DNA from: Synchiropus splendidus
Lineage: Eukaryota > Chordata > Actinopteri > Syngnathiformes > Callionymidae
DNA length: 64,000 nucleotides
NCBI RefSeq assembly: GCF_027744825.2
Contig: NC_071335.1
Location: forward strand, 13,343,501-13,407,500
Direction: 5' to 3'
The notes beneath the pieces were generated by a model. It was not told where the DNA came from. It saw only the letters and a list, made by a program, of their open reading frames with translations, and did not search any database. Within the stretch, counting starts at the first letter, position 1; each line of letters begins with the position of its first letter. This document shows, one piece after another, positions 36,407-50,860 of this stretch. The translations under genes and the position numbers were made by a program.

Positions 36407-37659
36407 CAACTAAACCAGGTTGTTGTTCACCAATTATCATTATTCTTTTTCAAACTGGAAGCGAATCTGAAGGGATTTCTGAGCTGTCACTCTCATTAAG
36501 GCTACTTGAGTGGATTTTTTTTATCACCACTGTTGCACCTTCTCATTCAATCTGCAGCTTCAGCAGCTGTTCGGAGATGTAGGCCATTTACCTTTCTGTT
36601 CAATTTGCTAATTGAATCATACAATCTCTTTGCTCAGTTAAGTGTATTTTCCGTGAATTTTCCGGCATTATTCCCCTTGCTACCGCTAAATCTGTCACCA
36701 CATTCTCTGCTCTCTGTAATATCTGATTTCTGACCTTGTGCGACAGGGCAGCTTGTGCTCTTTGCAGCCAAGTGAGTCTTCTTAAAAAGCCTCAATTTGA
36801 CTGAGGGCTGCATCGACCTGTGTCTCGGGTGACCATGGTGGGACGCATCACATTGCTTCAAGTTCAGACAGCCCAGACATGCCAAAATGAATATTTCCAT
36901 TGATAATACATGAGGAGGTTTTATTGAATTGTGTGGGTTTTCCCCACTGTAGTCTTCCTCTATTCAGCAGCGATAATGCTTCTTCACATATTTGGTGTCT
37001 GAGCATGTGTGGTGGGATAACTCGGATCAGCGAATGCTTATTGTCTGCTTAATAAATGAAGTGCTGGGGCAAGCTCATTAAAATCTGCGTTCTCTCCAAC
37101 TCTCCTTCAGATGAAGTCTGTGTTTGTATGTTCTAATAGCTGTTGCTGAGCCAGAGGTGCCATTTCCTGTCTCTGTCGGCCGCCTCTCGCCTTGCGTGTG
37201 CTGCGGCTTGTGTTACTCTCCCAGAGCTCGTGGAATGTGTGTCGCTGTGTGCGGGTGTGTGTTGCCTTATGTCTGAGGTGCACTGGTGGAAAATTAGCTG
37301 TTAAATGGGGTGACAGCATCGATGTGGGACAAGAGAGACTGCAAGGCCGATCCATTTGCTCTCTGCAGAACAGCCCTTTCCTTTCCTCGATACCTGGGGA
37401 GCCTCACACACAAACACATACACTTATATTTCACCCTGCTTTATTTTCCTTTGGCCTTAAATCTTTCGTCAATATGTCTTTCTCCTCTCCCGAAAGGTGT
37501 TAAATGTTGGCAACATTCATCAACCTGCAGCTAACCACCTGGAAACAAATCGAAAAAACTAAAAGTGAAAGCAAAGCATGTAAATGGTTGTTGATGCCTG
37601 TGAAGTTGATAAGCTAACCATCTGTTTTGGAAGTGACTTTGGGATAAACATGCCTTAAA

Positions 37660-37894
37660 GGAGCGGTGGGCCAGGCAGTCCTCAAAGGGCCTGGCTGGTG
37701 CTGTTTTTTGCTCCGATCCATGAAGCACACACAGTTTAACCAATGAGGTTTCAGCTGAATCAAGCAGTTGCAGACTGGCGGTCAGCTGCTTACTCTCCGA
37801 AGGACACCTAAGTGGTGAAGAGGTCACCTCTTAATTGGTTGCAACAAAAACCTGCACCTTCTGAGGCCCTTTGTGGAAGTAATTGCCCACCGAT
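37660..37894. mobile_element. short inverted-repeat MITE (about 235 bp)
   Basis: The left end GAGCGGTGGGCCAGGCAGTC and right end GTAATTGCCCACCGAT form inverted repeats around CGGTGGGC, and CTCAAAGGGCC/GGCCCTTTG pair further in. The flanks GCCTTAAA (37652-37659) and GCCTTTAA (37895-37902) agree at 7 of 8 positions, consistent with a hAT target duplication. Confidence 0.6.
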
Positions 37895-38036
37895 GCCTTT
37901 AAGGGTCACGACATAAGGCAACCAAGAGGTGGTTAGAAAGAAGGAACGCTGTTTTCTTTCTGAAAATTCCAGTGAAATTTTCTTTCCGTACCCAACCATA
38001 AGCCCGCTGTGATGCTGACGCGTACTCATTTTGGAG

Positions 38037-38178
38037 CAGGTTCATGTAAATGAAGGACTTATTTTATTCAAACCATGTCGTTCTGGAAGTGGTGACTCAC
38101 GCTTGTCAGAGAAGGAAGGGACTGACGCTGCCAAGTTAGTTAGATCCAGACATCAGTCCAACCCATGACAGTGAATGA
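38037..38178. repeat. dispersed repeat copy A
   Basis: GCAGGTTCATGTAA, AAGGACTT, TTTATTCAAACCATGTCGTT, CGCTTGTCAGAG and CAGTGAATG occur here in the same order and spacing as at 55252-55393. This shows two diverged copies of one unclassified repeat in the same orientation. Confidence 0.8.
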
Positions 38179-38183
38179 ATATG

Positions 38184-39007
38184 CAGGGCAGGGGAACCTA
38201 TGGCTTGCGTGCCAGATGGGGCTCTTTCAATGAAGGACTCAGGCAGATCTTTCTAAGATCTGAGCGATATACCACAATTAAGTGCAGTTTCTCTGACTGC
38301 ATTCCACTTTACGATTATCACGATTCTATTCTATTCCATGTGTTGGACACTACAGTCTCTTTTGATACTGTTTTTTGATGAAAGTTATTAGTGGAGTTTG
38401 TCTCCAACATCCTCATTCGTTTATTTTTAACTATAATAGTTAGCTAAGTGTGGAGATGATAAATACAGTGTTCCATGTCTCTCGTAGAACCCGGTTGTGT
38501 CTGCTCCACCAGTTTTATTTAGGGGTTTAATTGAGCCATCTGTCTGCTGTCCTCAATGTACTCATGTCTCTTAACGTGATCTGTGGTCCCTTCTGGACAC
38601 ATTTTCTTGATGCCATTGAAGAAATATTGGAAACAATCTTAATAAATTTAGTCATTAGTTTAGTTATTATCTCTTCACAAAAGCGTTATACAAACCTTCC
38701 TTTGTCTAGTGTGAGGAAAACTCTTTTCAAATTCTCCTGCCTAAAATGTTGTTTTTTCTTCATGTTTAAAGATTTCATTTATAGTTTGACCGACTCTGAA
38801 TTTGTTGTTGGTCCCTAACTGATGCTGGGTTGCAGCATTCGTGCTGCCTCTGTCCACGATCAGTGAACCTGAATAGGTGACACGAAAGAAGACACCAATA
38901 GCAGATGTCCATCAAATATCCAACTATGGCTGTCCTGGAATTACATTTTAAAATATGTGTGGTTTTTGCCTATGGCCTCTCTCAGTCAAAAAGTTCCCCA
39001 ACCCCTG
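38184..39007. mobile_element. hAT-Charlie-like non-autonomous element (824 bp)
   Basis: The left end reads CAGGGCAGGGGAACC, then TATGGCTTGCGTGCCAGATG and GGGCTCTT. The right end has CTCTCTCAGTCAAAAAGTTCC and ends CCAACCCCTG, whose reverse complement is CAGGGGTTGG. The TATGGCTxGCGxGCCAGATGxGGCTCTT phrase is characteristic of a hAT terminal region. No target duplication is clear and no transposase is present. The frame at 38531 inside it shows no transposase motif. Confidence 0.55.
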
Positions 39008-42000
39008 ATATAGAATGAAGTATGATTTAATGTCCTTTATGGAAAAAAATCTAGAAAATGAACACTGGGTGTTATACGCTCTTTAGAAGGGTCAACTGAA
39101 CCAAATATTAATAATAATATTGAATGCGTGTGAGTAAACATAGGGACTCTTTTCTGGGTGACTTGTGTCGCTGCGGCATATGTGCATGTCACTGCTTTGA
39201 CGATAGGTTTGTGTTTGTTTACATTGCCTGGCTATTGGCTGGCTGTATCGGATTCAGAATGCATTTGAGCCCAACTTTCTGGCTAGTAGGTTTGTGCTCT
39301 TTGCAAAGTAATGACAGCAACATGGATTGATGCAGCAGTTTGACATCTCTTCTCTGATACTGAAGCTGAAGAGCTTGTTTACCTGCACCAGTGGATACGT
39401 CCACAGCAGTTAGGTAGTCATTCTTATTTAACATTGGAATTCAACCAGACCAACTTAATAGATGGTATATGATCGTATCATATTGCATGTTTATACATAG
39501 TTCTAGATCCTTGTTTTGACTTCACAATTGCGCGCAAAAGGCCCATGTTGTTGCCCATAGAGAGATTTCGTCAGTGTAAAAGAATCTTCATTGAAAAGTG
39601 AATGTTTACTATATCGGTAATTGGAGGGTTTACAAGTGTGACCAAAACCTTTACTTTCACACACTTCTCAGCAGCTAAAAGAGTAAAATTGCCTTGTTCA
39701 AATCCTTTCAGCCGGGCCTGATTTTAATGAGGTGTGTGTGGAGGGTCAACCAGTCCACCTGGCATTCTTTTAATAAATTTAATACAACTGAACAGGCTCT
39801 TTGAAAATGTCACTGCAAACGAAGCTCTTTTCTTGTCTTCAAATATAACAAGGCTGAAATACCTCAGCCTTTGAAAGTCTGAGAAAATGAACCTTTCAGG
39901 AAGCTGTCCATAAATCTTGGGTTCTTTTCAAGCATGGCATGTTGTGAAATGTTCATGCAAGAACGCATTAAGAAGAACACAAAGCTGAGAGTTCAGTTCA
40001 GTTGCTCAGAATTCAAGACACTATAGACACAACTCCAAATATTGTATTAGTAAAATTGGTCTTTTGTCAGAGCTGAGACAACGTGTCACTTAAAAGGATT
40101 TTCGTCACGTATATTATTGATGATAACACTAAAACGGCACAAACGTGGTCCCACTCCTTTATTTACTATCTACTACACAGCGATGCAAAATTGATTCAAG
40201 CTATTTTCAAATCATTGAAGTACCCACAAAATGGTCTACTCAGGTAAACCGCGAATACTAAAGTTGTCCGTAAATGATGAGGCATTTGTACTTTGTACTT
40301 GTAAAAAACGTAGTGTGCAATAATTATGTTTTCTTAATCTAAATAGAAATAATCATATGTTTATAAGTTCATATTTCTAAGTCAATGTTTTGATTTTGTC
40401 TCTTTTTTTAAATCGATGATTTATTCAAATACTGAATTATTCATTAATTTTAATGGATTGTTTTTACTGCACGTTATCAAAAGTTTAAATTAATGAATAG
40501 CATTGGAGTATTAAATCATACTTCTTCGTCTTCTCTCAGTTATTTTGAATTTAACCTGCTATTAAGGTTTCAGAAACATGACAGGAAAATGTCACAATTG
40601 TAACATCACTGTTTTTTGTATCTGACCCTTGTCCTTGCTTATATGGTTTTTTCTCGTAGACACTGGCAGTGAATGCCACAAACTCATGCAAGGATCCATA
40701 TATATGATGCTAATCGTGGTTAGCCACACAATGCTAACTGAGAACGAAGCTGCTCAGTCTCCTCCTCTGATGTTGGTAGATGCTACACCATCACTACAAC
40801 CGAGGGTTGTCCAGGGTGCAGTACTCCGGGGAAAATGGTCTCTGTGGAAATTTTTCTGAACCTGCTGCAAAGAGAGAAAGAACAATAAACAATAGTCCAT
40901 ATATTAATAAATGAATCGTTGTTTTTTATTGTTATGGTGGGTAGATCATCGCGACTTGGTCATTTTTAAGGTGAAAAATTCCAGCCACCCTTGCTGTAGA
41001 TTATAGATTGTAATCTCTTGTGGTGTTGCTTCTCCAGCTCTATAGATCTGTTCACAGCTTTGTCACCAAGCAGCACTCACAGGAGGTGTTTCAGCAGAAC
41101 CATCCTCACCTGCAGTTTCCTCCTCAGGTTCACAGCTCTGGGCTAACTCCCCAGCTCATCAGCTCCAGTGAGACAGCTTGTGGCTCATCTGTGAAAATGA
41201 GGGAGAGAGGGAGGGGAGGATTGCTTTTTTTTCCCTGTCTTTCACTAAGACAGACAATTAGTTTGAGACGTCAGATTCTGATTGATGCAGCCAAGAATTC
41301 TAGGCTGCACAGCTGATCGGATTTTTATTGCGATCGCGGTGTTGGCTGCCGTGATTGAACGAAACCATATCACCAACTGACCGTGTGCGATCACTGCGTA
41401 TTTTTTGACTTCAAATGTCGGCATTTTTGCAGTCAAATTTGAAGAGAGCGCAAGTACATCTCAGACCTTTACCTCAGAGTTTGCTGAGTTTTCAGATGGA
41501 ATAAAACAGAGCTGCAGTGTCTCACTGTGACCTGTCAGTCATTTGCATGTGACCTGCCCCTTGGCTCAAGACAGTGGGTGGTGGATGTACATATACTGGT
41601 AGGCTCACATTTCAGTGAGTGAAGGCTTGGAGGAAATAAATATAAATCCTGGTTTGCGAACCAACTGAACTGCTGTTGCGACATGTTATTAACCACGGTT
41701 TTTGCTTGTGAATTCATACCCTAAATGGGTCATGCTTGTGTGAAATGTCGGGGGACTTAAAGAGGGAGGTTACAACAGTGCACTTTGTTGGCCCCTGTTA
41801 GTGCATAAACCGCAAATTCTTGGATCTTTTTTTGAAAATAATCGATCATTCATTCATATTAAAAAGTTTCGTTTTGCGTTGAAAGCTGATCAAACAAGTA
41901 AAGCAATAGAAATACTGATATTTGTCATAATCGGAATTACAATTGTGATCAAAGTGGTGCAGCAATAAAATATTTGGTGTAAATATATAGCTTGTCATCC

Positions 42001-43309
42001 AAAGTTTTAAGTTGGATCAAGCATTCTTTCAGTGTCACCAAACTCTAATTTAAATCTTTGTGTCCTGCTCGTCTGCTGGAGTCTGGCGAGTACATTTTTG
42101 TGAGGGTTTTTTGGAACTTCACTGAGAGAGAGAGAGACGTTATTTTGTTCGTGATGGCCTGTGCAATGAAAGCAAAGCGAGGTCTGTGACAAATTGATGT
42201 TTGCCTTAAAGTCAGTCCTCTGATGTTTCATCAGAAGGTTTCGGTGCCATCGCACAGACTAAGACTCATATCTGTGTGTCACAGTCGCTAAAAGCTTGTT
42301 TCATGCTCTGAAATGACTGCAAAGGAAGAACGCTTGAAAACATCGGCTCTTTACTCTCAAAGCTGTGTCATTAATGGTAAATGAGCAGCAGATTTGACAC
42401 ATGGACAATATCTTTGCGCTGAAGGGGATGCAGATCCCACACCCTTGATCCGTGAACCGCTCTAATGTGGTTCATGTCCGACTCTCCAGCTCGCCCACGT
42501 TCCCTGCAGTGAGGTTTCCTCTCCGTCGCTTCATGGCGAGCAAATGTGCCATGACAATGTTCAACATGTTGCAAGTGTGAGCTGCTGCGGGACACGCGGT
42601 GAGGGGTGAAACATTGCCAGGAGAGTGTGAGTGGTGTGTGAGCATCTGTGTTTGAATGACATCGCCAGTAAGTCCAGATACAAAGCTATAGTGTCCTCAG
42701 TCATGTGCCGCCCATCAGAGGCAGAAAGGTGATTTATGTGGAGAGGCCAACTTTCTTCACTTGTCTGTAGAGTAGACAATCTTACCACGGCGCAAGAGGA
42801 GTGGGTTTCTCCCCAGAACAGATCTGACTTGGCGAGAAATCAAGGTTAAAGCCAGCGAAACCACATTAACTGGAAATCTGTGAAGCCATTTTTTTGGTCA
42901 CTGAACGTGAAACCCTGCTCTCCAGTGACCTGTAATTTCTGCCTTTGAGTTGGCAGCAGGATCGTGTGCAGTTACAAGAAAATGAAGCCATATTTAGCAC
43001 TGTTCAAAAAATAAATTCACTTCCTATTGTTCCAAATTGTCGTACCTGAGCCAGTTTTAGCAAAAAACTTGATGTAATTGATCCCTTACGTGCCGCGGTG
43101 GTCATTAATGTGCTTGTGCCTCAGCCAGCTCATTTAATGCAAAGAAAGGCTCTTAAAAATGACAAAGCTCTCTGCAGTGGGCCATTTTAATGTATTTATC
43201 CCATCCTGAATGTGCTGCGAGTGTCAGCCCAAGCTAGATGGGGGGAACATATGAACGCCACAGATGAAGCACAGGGTCAAGCCTAACTAAATAAGGACAC
43301 TAAAAAAAG

Positions 43310-43312
<3 letters not shown>

Positions 43313-43396
<84 letters not shown>
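43313..43396. repeat. AT microsatellite, 42 units
   Basis: 84 uninterrupted bases of alternating A and T, the longest simple repeat in the window. It is self-complementary and likely to be length-variable. A minus-strand frame of alternating Tyr-Ile is an artefact of it. Confidence 0.99.
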
Positions 43397-43399
<3 letters not shown>

Positions 43400-46300
43400 C
43401 TTTTCGTCATGGATGCTTTGGTGATGACATCACACATAACCTGGAGTGCACCTGGAACAAAATATTCCCTGAGAAAATTCACATGTGGTTAATCTCTGTT
43501 ATTTTTCACAAAAAAGCTTAAACCCAACCCTAAACTCCGACACACTGCGTCTAAGACCCCGTTAATGTAGAGGATCTATACTTTCACACCTGGATCGCTC
43601 CAACAGGGAGTCAGTCGACGGAAAGCAAAGTGGATCCAACAAAAGCTCAACCTTGAATCAGACTTTACACCGATGCGTTACCACGACAACGGACCCAGTT
43701 GCACTTGATACCGCAGACAACAACGAAATCATCAAATGAAGTGTAAACCTGAGACAAGGGCCGGACAGTCCAGATGATCTTTGACTATTGTTGAGCCAGT
43801 TCTGCTTGGCCATCAAACAGCTCTGTGTTTGGTGGAGCGTGTTGCCTGTTTTTCTGACGAAGCTTAGATCGATTTTGGGTGTCACATTACAACCTTTGCG
43901 ATTCTAAAATCGCATTCCTGTACATCGGATTTGAATTGAAAATAGTCTCGGCCAACTGACCGCTGAAACACCTTGCACTTTGGCATAATTTGACCAGGTT
44001 GAGTTACCTTTCAGAGGATGTCTGGCTGATATCTTCTTCGCTGCTGTCCACTTTTCTGTGAGTCTTTTTATTTATTTTGAACATCAAGTTCAAGTTGAAG
44101 TCCTATAATAGAGATGGAAAACTAGACCTCTGGCTATGCTAAAAATGATCTGCATTCTGCACCGAAACTGACTCTTGCTTGTACTGTAGTACACACGAAA
44201 AATGTGCTCTTGTGTAAGTATTATTTTTGCCTTTCTGCAACATTGGATGTATCACTTGACAATTTACATTTTGTAAGTGCCGCTGCGCTGTTACAGAAAT
44301 TCACAGAAATATCCCTGCTTCCCACTATCAAATAATTATGTTCATAGGCTGCAATTTTGCCGTCAAAATCAACTTTGTGCTTTGTCTGCGTGGCTCCAGC
44401 TCACCACTTGCTTGGTTGTAATCGGGTTATTGTCCTGCCGCCATGTCGTTGTCATACTTCAGCAGGATTCCTTTCTTCCGAGAGACTCTAATAGTGTTTA
44501 CAGAGCTGCCGCCTCAGTTGGCTGACAGTTTAGAAACGGCTGGCAATTGTGGAAATTCAGTGTTGACAAAAATGCTGCGCTGTTCGTCTCATTTATTCAC
44601 GGCTTTGAGCTGATAGGACAATAAGAGGATGCCAAGCATAAAGTGATGTTATTCCTCATCCTTTCCCACCTACTCTCACGCAGATTCTGTCAGGCGTATA
44701 CTGTGTGAGCAGAAATGTTGCTTCATATTTACTCCTCTGTCAGGGTACCATGGCCTTCATCTGAAGGGTTATTATCTCTAATAGAACTCTGGTCGACTGG
44801 TTTTAAATATAAAACAATTTTATACAATTATGCATGAAAGTGTGTAGTCCGCCAGATTTCGGGATGATTAAATGTGTCTGCAATAGTTTCTCTGTTTCCG
44901 CTCACTGAAGTCTGGAAATCGTGCTTAATACCTCATCCGAACTTTGGGACGGTTGTGCCAGACAGAAGGTCCTCCGATTTTCACCGTATATTTTCATTCT
45001 TTTTTTAATAAGGGCGAGGCATTCTCACTCAGCAATGCATCTGTAGGATAGGACCGGTGTCACTGATAAAGACAGTTTTGTTAAAATTACAAATATCTGC
45101 AGTATGTCTTATATCACAGGTCAACAGCGCTTGTGCACTGGCTCCGAGAGCCCTGTCGGCATACATTCCCTATGTGGTGAGTTCAGTTTTACTGACGAAT
45201 TGTTCATTATAACGCAGCAGATTTGGTGAAGTCATGAGAATTATTTCTCATGGTGATTTGGGCAAAGATCTATTTCAACTACTGTATTTGCTTAGTAAAC
45301 AGGGTACTTGATTTCCAAGAAACGTGAAACTAAAACTGCTGCAAAGATCAATAGAAATATAGTGTTTCCTGTTGAAACCAGAGTCTGTTATCACTTACCA
45401 GGCGATGGTGACATACGGACGGATTGTGTCATTTTAAGTTTGAATGTAATATTGACAAAATATTACTATTGTTCTGGCTCGTTTATCTGGTTCCAGATAC
45501 TACTTTTACCTTGAAATGTAACTCGATTGTTGTTTTTTTTCACTGCCAAAACATTTGTCTTGCTATGCATATTTAAGTCCATTGTTTATAAAACCAAAGT
45601 ACATTTTGATTTGTAATATTACTTTTCCCAATATTGGTGAATGAAAGTGTCGAATTCTATCAATTCTAATGTGAGTAAACTCAATACAACTAACCCAAAT
45701 AACATTCTTTTAAGGCTCATATATTGCTGCCAAATTTATAAATAAATATAATAAAATTTTCAGCAATATTATATCAGGCTTTTTTGGAACCAATCAATAT
45801 CTTCTGATCTTTTAATAAACAGTTAGATCAGGTGCCTTTTAGAGTTGCAGCAGGCTTTTGTGAGAGAATGCTTTCAGAATATCCATAAGTTACTTGCCCC
45901 GTGTATCATTAACAGCGGACATCTGGGATATTTCATAGTATCCAAATTTTGACGCACCCCTAATATAAACGTTCACATGGCTCTACATTTTAAAGATTGT
46001 GTTGTTTCTTTGTTTTGTTATGTTTTGTGAATCGCTCATAAATGTGTACATTATAGACCCATTCAGAGTTTATTCGGCCAGGGTGCCGATGTCACAGCGC
46101 CACCTACGATATGATATGAAAAATTCAAAACATTCCCGATGTTAACATCGCAGAAACAGCAATATCAAGTCTTCCCTGGCTTGTCCTGCAATATAAAGCC
46201 GAGGCAGCCACGAACCTCACTGCTGCGGCCGCCCTTCAATGAGCAGCGTTCATATTGTTCAGCACTAATCCAGCTACGTTTGAATAAGCCTGTGCGATAT

Positions 46301-46629
46301 ATCGACAATTTTTTTAAGCCTATTGCGAACAACTGTAAAATGGACTGAACCCCCTCCTTTAAAAATAAAAATGTATAAAAATAAAAAAGCGCAGCCACAT
46401 AAAAAAGAGCACATATCAAAGATTAACTAGTCTTACAGCTTAAATAACTTGTTTAGTTACTTTTCAAGGAGTTCAAAATGTTTGGCTGATGGTAATGTAC
46501 TGTCTGATGGGCGGCATGTCAGTATTCAAATGTATTTATATTTATGTTGTTTATATATTTAGTTATTAGTAGTATTTGTATAGTATAGTAGTATTTGCTC
46601 CGGAAAAAAAAAATTAAGTACCAGTATTA

Positions 46630-46655
46630 AATCAATCAATCAATCAATAAATAAA
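46630..46655. repeat. ATCA/AATA tetranucleotide repeat
   Basis: Four to five ATCA units running into AATA units. Confidence 0.9.
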
Positions 46656-49600
46656 TGGTAAACAAAGGGGTAATTTTTTTTTACCTTTCACATTATAGAT
46701 ATTTTGGATGACCATGCATTGGCCTGGAACAGTCTTATCTGGTGTTTAATGACAGTAAGACATATCTCCTGCATGAGCTGATCTGTCTTATCATGTGTGA
46801 ACCTTGTGCAAGATTGGCTGTGAGGCATAGAGAAGTCTTTAATACCTCCACGGTTTTCATGGTAAATGGGATGGAGTCAATTAATGTGAAATCATAAATA
46901 AACAGCAGAACATGCCTCGTAGGTGGCTGCATTTATTATAATAAATAAAATACAGCCCCTTTGCTTTTGATGAAGTGTTTTGCAAGATTATGCGTTCTGC
47001 TCTTTCCCATTTTGAATATTCGATCTGTCAAAATGACTGTTTTGCGTCTTTTTTTTTTTTTTATTTGAGTGATGATGCACGTTTTCGGAGCACTGCATTT
47101 CTTCAGATTTTCGGGCAAAGTTTGTGGTGATTTTGCTCTTTCAGAGTACTTGAGCTCTGGAGCAGCCATGTTTGTTGATGAACTTTAGCAGGGTTTCTCT
47201 TTGCTGTCTCTGTCCTTTATTCCCTTCTGGTGGCAAGAAGTGATGCTGATGAGAATGTCCTGCTTGGTCTCCTGGGTTTGATAGTCGCAGCGCAGGGCTA
47301 TGATATAGACGTTCGAATCTTTTGCAGAAAATACCATCGAATGTCGGCTTGGTATTATTGACTTCTGTCCAACGGTGTGTGTTTTGTTTGGACAGTTTCA
47401 TGGTGGTTTGCTCATCCTGCCTGGCTGTAAATGGCGTCTTTATTTGTCTGGCAGGCAGCGACGCACTAGCTGCCAGAGATCTTCAAATTCCCACGTTGCT
47501 GTTTAAGTCACAGCTTGTATGCCGTTTGCAGTTTTGTTACTTTCACCAGCCATCGGCTCAAATACAGAGTTTCCCGTTGCATATGAAAATGTAGTTTCAA
47601 ATGCAGTCCCAAAAGAGTCCAAGTCAGGAAAGAATAGTTGAAGCAGGTCTCTATACCTGCCTGTCATCTAGGAGGTAATCTTATCATAATGCATTCCTGT
47701 GTTTAATGTAAAATATAAATAAACTATCCCCTCTCAACACAGCGCAAAAATGCACATGCTTTCCAGTGTATCTCCTGATTCCCTTCTACTATGTTTCAAT
47801 TGAAGAGCTCCACCTGCTGAAAAAAGCCTCAGCACCATAAGTGTTAGAGAACTCCATATAAACAGCAAGTTTTTGTGCTTAAAGCTCTTGTGGGTTGCAT
47901 AAAAAAGGAATTTACCACTTGCTCCGCTCTTATTTCAATCTTAGATTATATCATGAGAAATAGCTTGCCCTAATATTTATTGTATATTTACCGTTTTGAA
48001 ACCCAATATTGGATTGAGGGAAAACAAATGGTTATTCTGTGGCAACCCCAGACGGAAGGTGGCCTGCTTTGTGGGCCAGTTTTCATTCAGTGATAATTAA
48101 AAGTTGTCAAAACTGGCTCCGCCGCTAAGCATTGTTGACAAATGGCACAAAAGAAAACGTGAGCTTGTCATTTCCAAACCTCTATTGGCTCTTGGATATC
48201 TATATGGAGCCAACACTGCAGACAGAACTCCCTCCACGAGGCCAGAAACAGCTGAGCTCAGACAGTCCAGTGAGTCGATAGAGGTAATTGCTTCCAGCCT
48301 CTCAGCTGGATTTGTGCTAATACAAACCACAACATATTCCTGAGTTATTGGATGAAATTGACTTTCATGAATGAGCCGCTGGTGCGGCCTCACTGTCAGG
48401 GAACTCAGGATGCATATCATTATTCGTGAAACCAAAAAGATCATATCATTAAAATGTGTGATGTCATCGAATATATGTTTAAAATTGTTTAAAAAGCACC
48501 CAAAAATAATGATTGGTAATGTCTTGATAAGAAGCACAGGGGTCCGCCTCTTAAGGTGGACTGTTTAAGAAAGCTGTTCAGAACAGTACGCTCAGTCATC
48601 CATCCGTCACTTTCCTCCCCGTTTATTGTTGTAATGAAATGCGAATAGTGATAAACCTGAGCTACAAAAAAAGTGCGGCTGATCGCTAAATAGCAAAACC
48701 TTTTTCTCGCCTGTTGAAATACACTTTGTTTTGAAGCACTAAAGGGGGAATCTTTCGGGTTCTGCTCGTGTGTTTTAATCTTACTGTATTCTGCATTCAT
48801 TTCCGAGTTCTAAGAATGCTAGGTAGAGCGGTTGGCCCCCAGGCATTTCACGCCCCATCAAATTCAAACGTGGCTCTCTTTGAAAAAGGCCTGGACTCTT
48901 CTTCTCCGAGGCTTTTCTTCTTCAATCAGGAAGGCTCCGGAGAGCAGCTTTGAAGACAAACTGCCCTCTGTAAACAATTCGAAACAAAAGTTAATGTTGA
49001 GAAATCTTGATACAGAAGGTCTTAAGCCTCACGTAAATGCCTTTTTCTTATTTGCATCTGTGGTGCGCACGCCAACAGACTGCCCAGAATTCAGATGAAT
49101 GATTAAGTTTACCCTGTCAGCAAGACACCGTTTCTCTAAAGCTGCACCAATCAATACCATAATACTATTAGAGGAGCAATCACTGTTCAACCACATAAGT
49201 TCTGACAAAATCCGTCAAGGTTAATCTGTTGTGCTCAGGTGTAAGTAAGCGACTTGCATTGTTGTCAGACAAATGTGAGGTGAGAAACGAAGTCGCCTGT
49301 TAGCTAATGTGTAAGGGCTCGGCTGGTCCGATGGGCTCGGCGCGACCGCTGATGATGACAACGTTAATTTATTTCATGTGTATGATATTTTCGTTAACCC
49401 TTAAAATATTGGACAGTGTCCATCTAACATCAGAGGAAAAACAAAGTAGAAAAATACAAATGCAAATCAAACCTTGAGAAGTTTGTACGTGGATGGCTGG
49501 GCTTTCGGTGACGTCGGTCACAGTGCATAGGGAGGGATTCATCATTCAGCAAAACAAACATTGCTTTCGGCTTCAGGGATGATGTGTTTACATTCCAGCT

Positions 49601-49936
49601 GGCAAAGAGAGGAGCCTAAAGTGTCCCTGAAGCTGAAGATGACAGCAGAATAACAGCATTAACAACTTTAAATACATCAGCAAAATGGTAATGAATGTTA
49701 TGGCTGTGAGTCTTGTAGGTCACACAGTCTAAATGTACATGGTTCAGATTCTAAAGAAATGTGTTTAAAATAAAGCATAAAATGTCACTACTGTCACATC
49801 ATCCATGCTTAGTTGGTTGGTGGTCATGTTACTGACATATGATCCAGGTCATCGTTCGTGGTTTGCCAGAACCAATCGGGTAGTTACACCTGCATTACCC
49901 TTTTTAAGTTAGTGACTTTAAAGCAAAGAAACAGCA

Positions 49937-50860
49937 TAGGGATGCTCCGATCAGAATTTTTGCTGCTGATCACCGATACCGGCCAGCAAGAGTGTCGATC
50001 ACATGGATTGACAATGAATTTGTAATGAAAATAATGAGACCTTCTGTGTACATGATGTGAAAAAAATGAACCATTAAATCATTTAAATTGAGACACATTG
50101 TCATATACCTCTTCAAGGAGGCAAAAATAGAAAAAAACTTGCCAAATGCAGCAAATATTCTGTCGAAAGGACAACTGAAAAACATTTCATTTGATGTGAG
50201 ACGTCGTGGTTTGGTGAATCTCTAGAAACTCAAACTCTGAGACAGAGAGCACTGCATTTATGAAAGTTTCCACGTTTACAAAACGTTTACAAAAGTTTCC
50301 AATTCAGATGTGAGCGCTGCACCCGACTCCAAAATGGCGACAGATCCAGTCGTTTCGTTCTCCGCGTAAACGTCACCCGAGAAAGGTTGGTCATATAGCT
50401 CGGTGAAATTAATGATTTTTTTTTGGGAGAATTTGCTTAGCGGTCCGAATGTCACGTGTGAACTGGTGGGTGTTGCTAAGTGGTAGCTACGCTAACAGCC
50501 TGCTGCTGAGGAACCAGCGGTCTCACTTTCATGAGCCCGGAAAACTCTCCATGCTCCGTCAAGTGCTGGTGCTTCAAAATGCGTATTTAATTTTTATGCG
50601 CTTCCCTGCGCAGCGTTTTTCTGTACATGTGCTGCAGGATGAAAACTTTAAATGACAGACAGGAAGAACCAGAACATTCATAGTGCTGCCGAGTGAGCAG
50701 TGAGGAAGGGAGGAGCAGACGCATCACAGCCAGCAGAGTTTAATCAGAGCGCTGGCTGTCTCACATCATTGGTTTTTGTGATCCGCAATGACAGGTGGTG
50801 ATCGGCATTCACCGGTCATGCTGAAATCGGCCAATAGACCAATAGATCAGAGAATCCCTT
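49937..50860. mobile_element. non-autonomous hAT transposon (924 bp)
   Basis: The left end TAGGGATGCTCCGATC and the right end (reverse complement AAGGGATTCTCTGATC) are inverted repeats. The subterminal regions carry GATCACCGATACCGGCC and GGTGATCGGCATTCACCGG, typical of the fish hAT group with CCGATC ends. The flanks AAACAGCA (49929-49936) and AAACAGTA (50861-50868) are an 8-base target duplication with one mismatch. The frames inside show no transposase, so it is a deletion derivative. Confidence 0.85.

Noticed and set aside
43300..43482. Minus-strand frame with alternating Tyr-Ile
   Set aside because: It is the translation of the (AT)42 microsatellite.
48097..48537. 146-codon minus-strand frame in intron 2
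   Set aside because: No domain recognised, an opposing frame of similar quality overlaps it, and it lies in non-coding-looking sequence.
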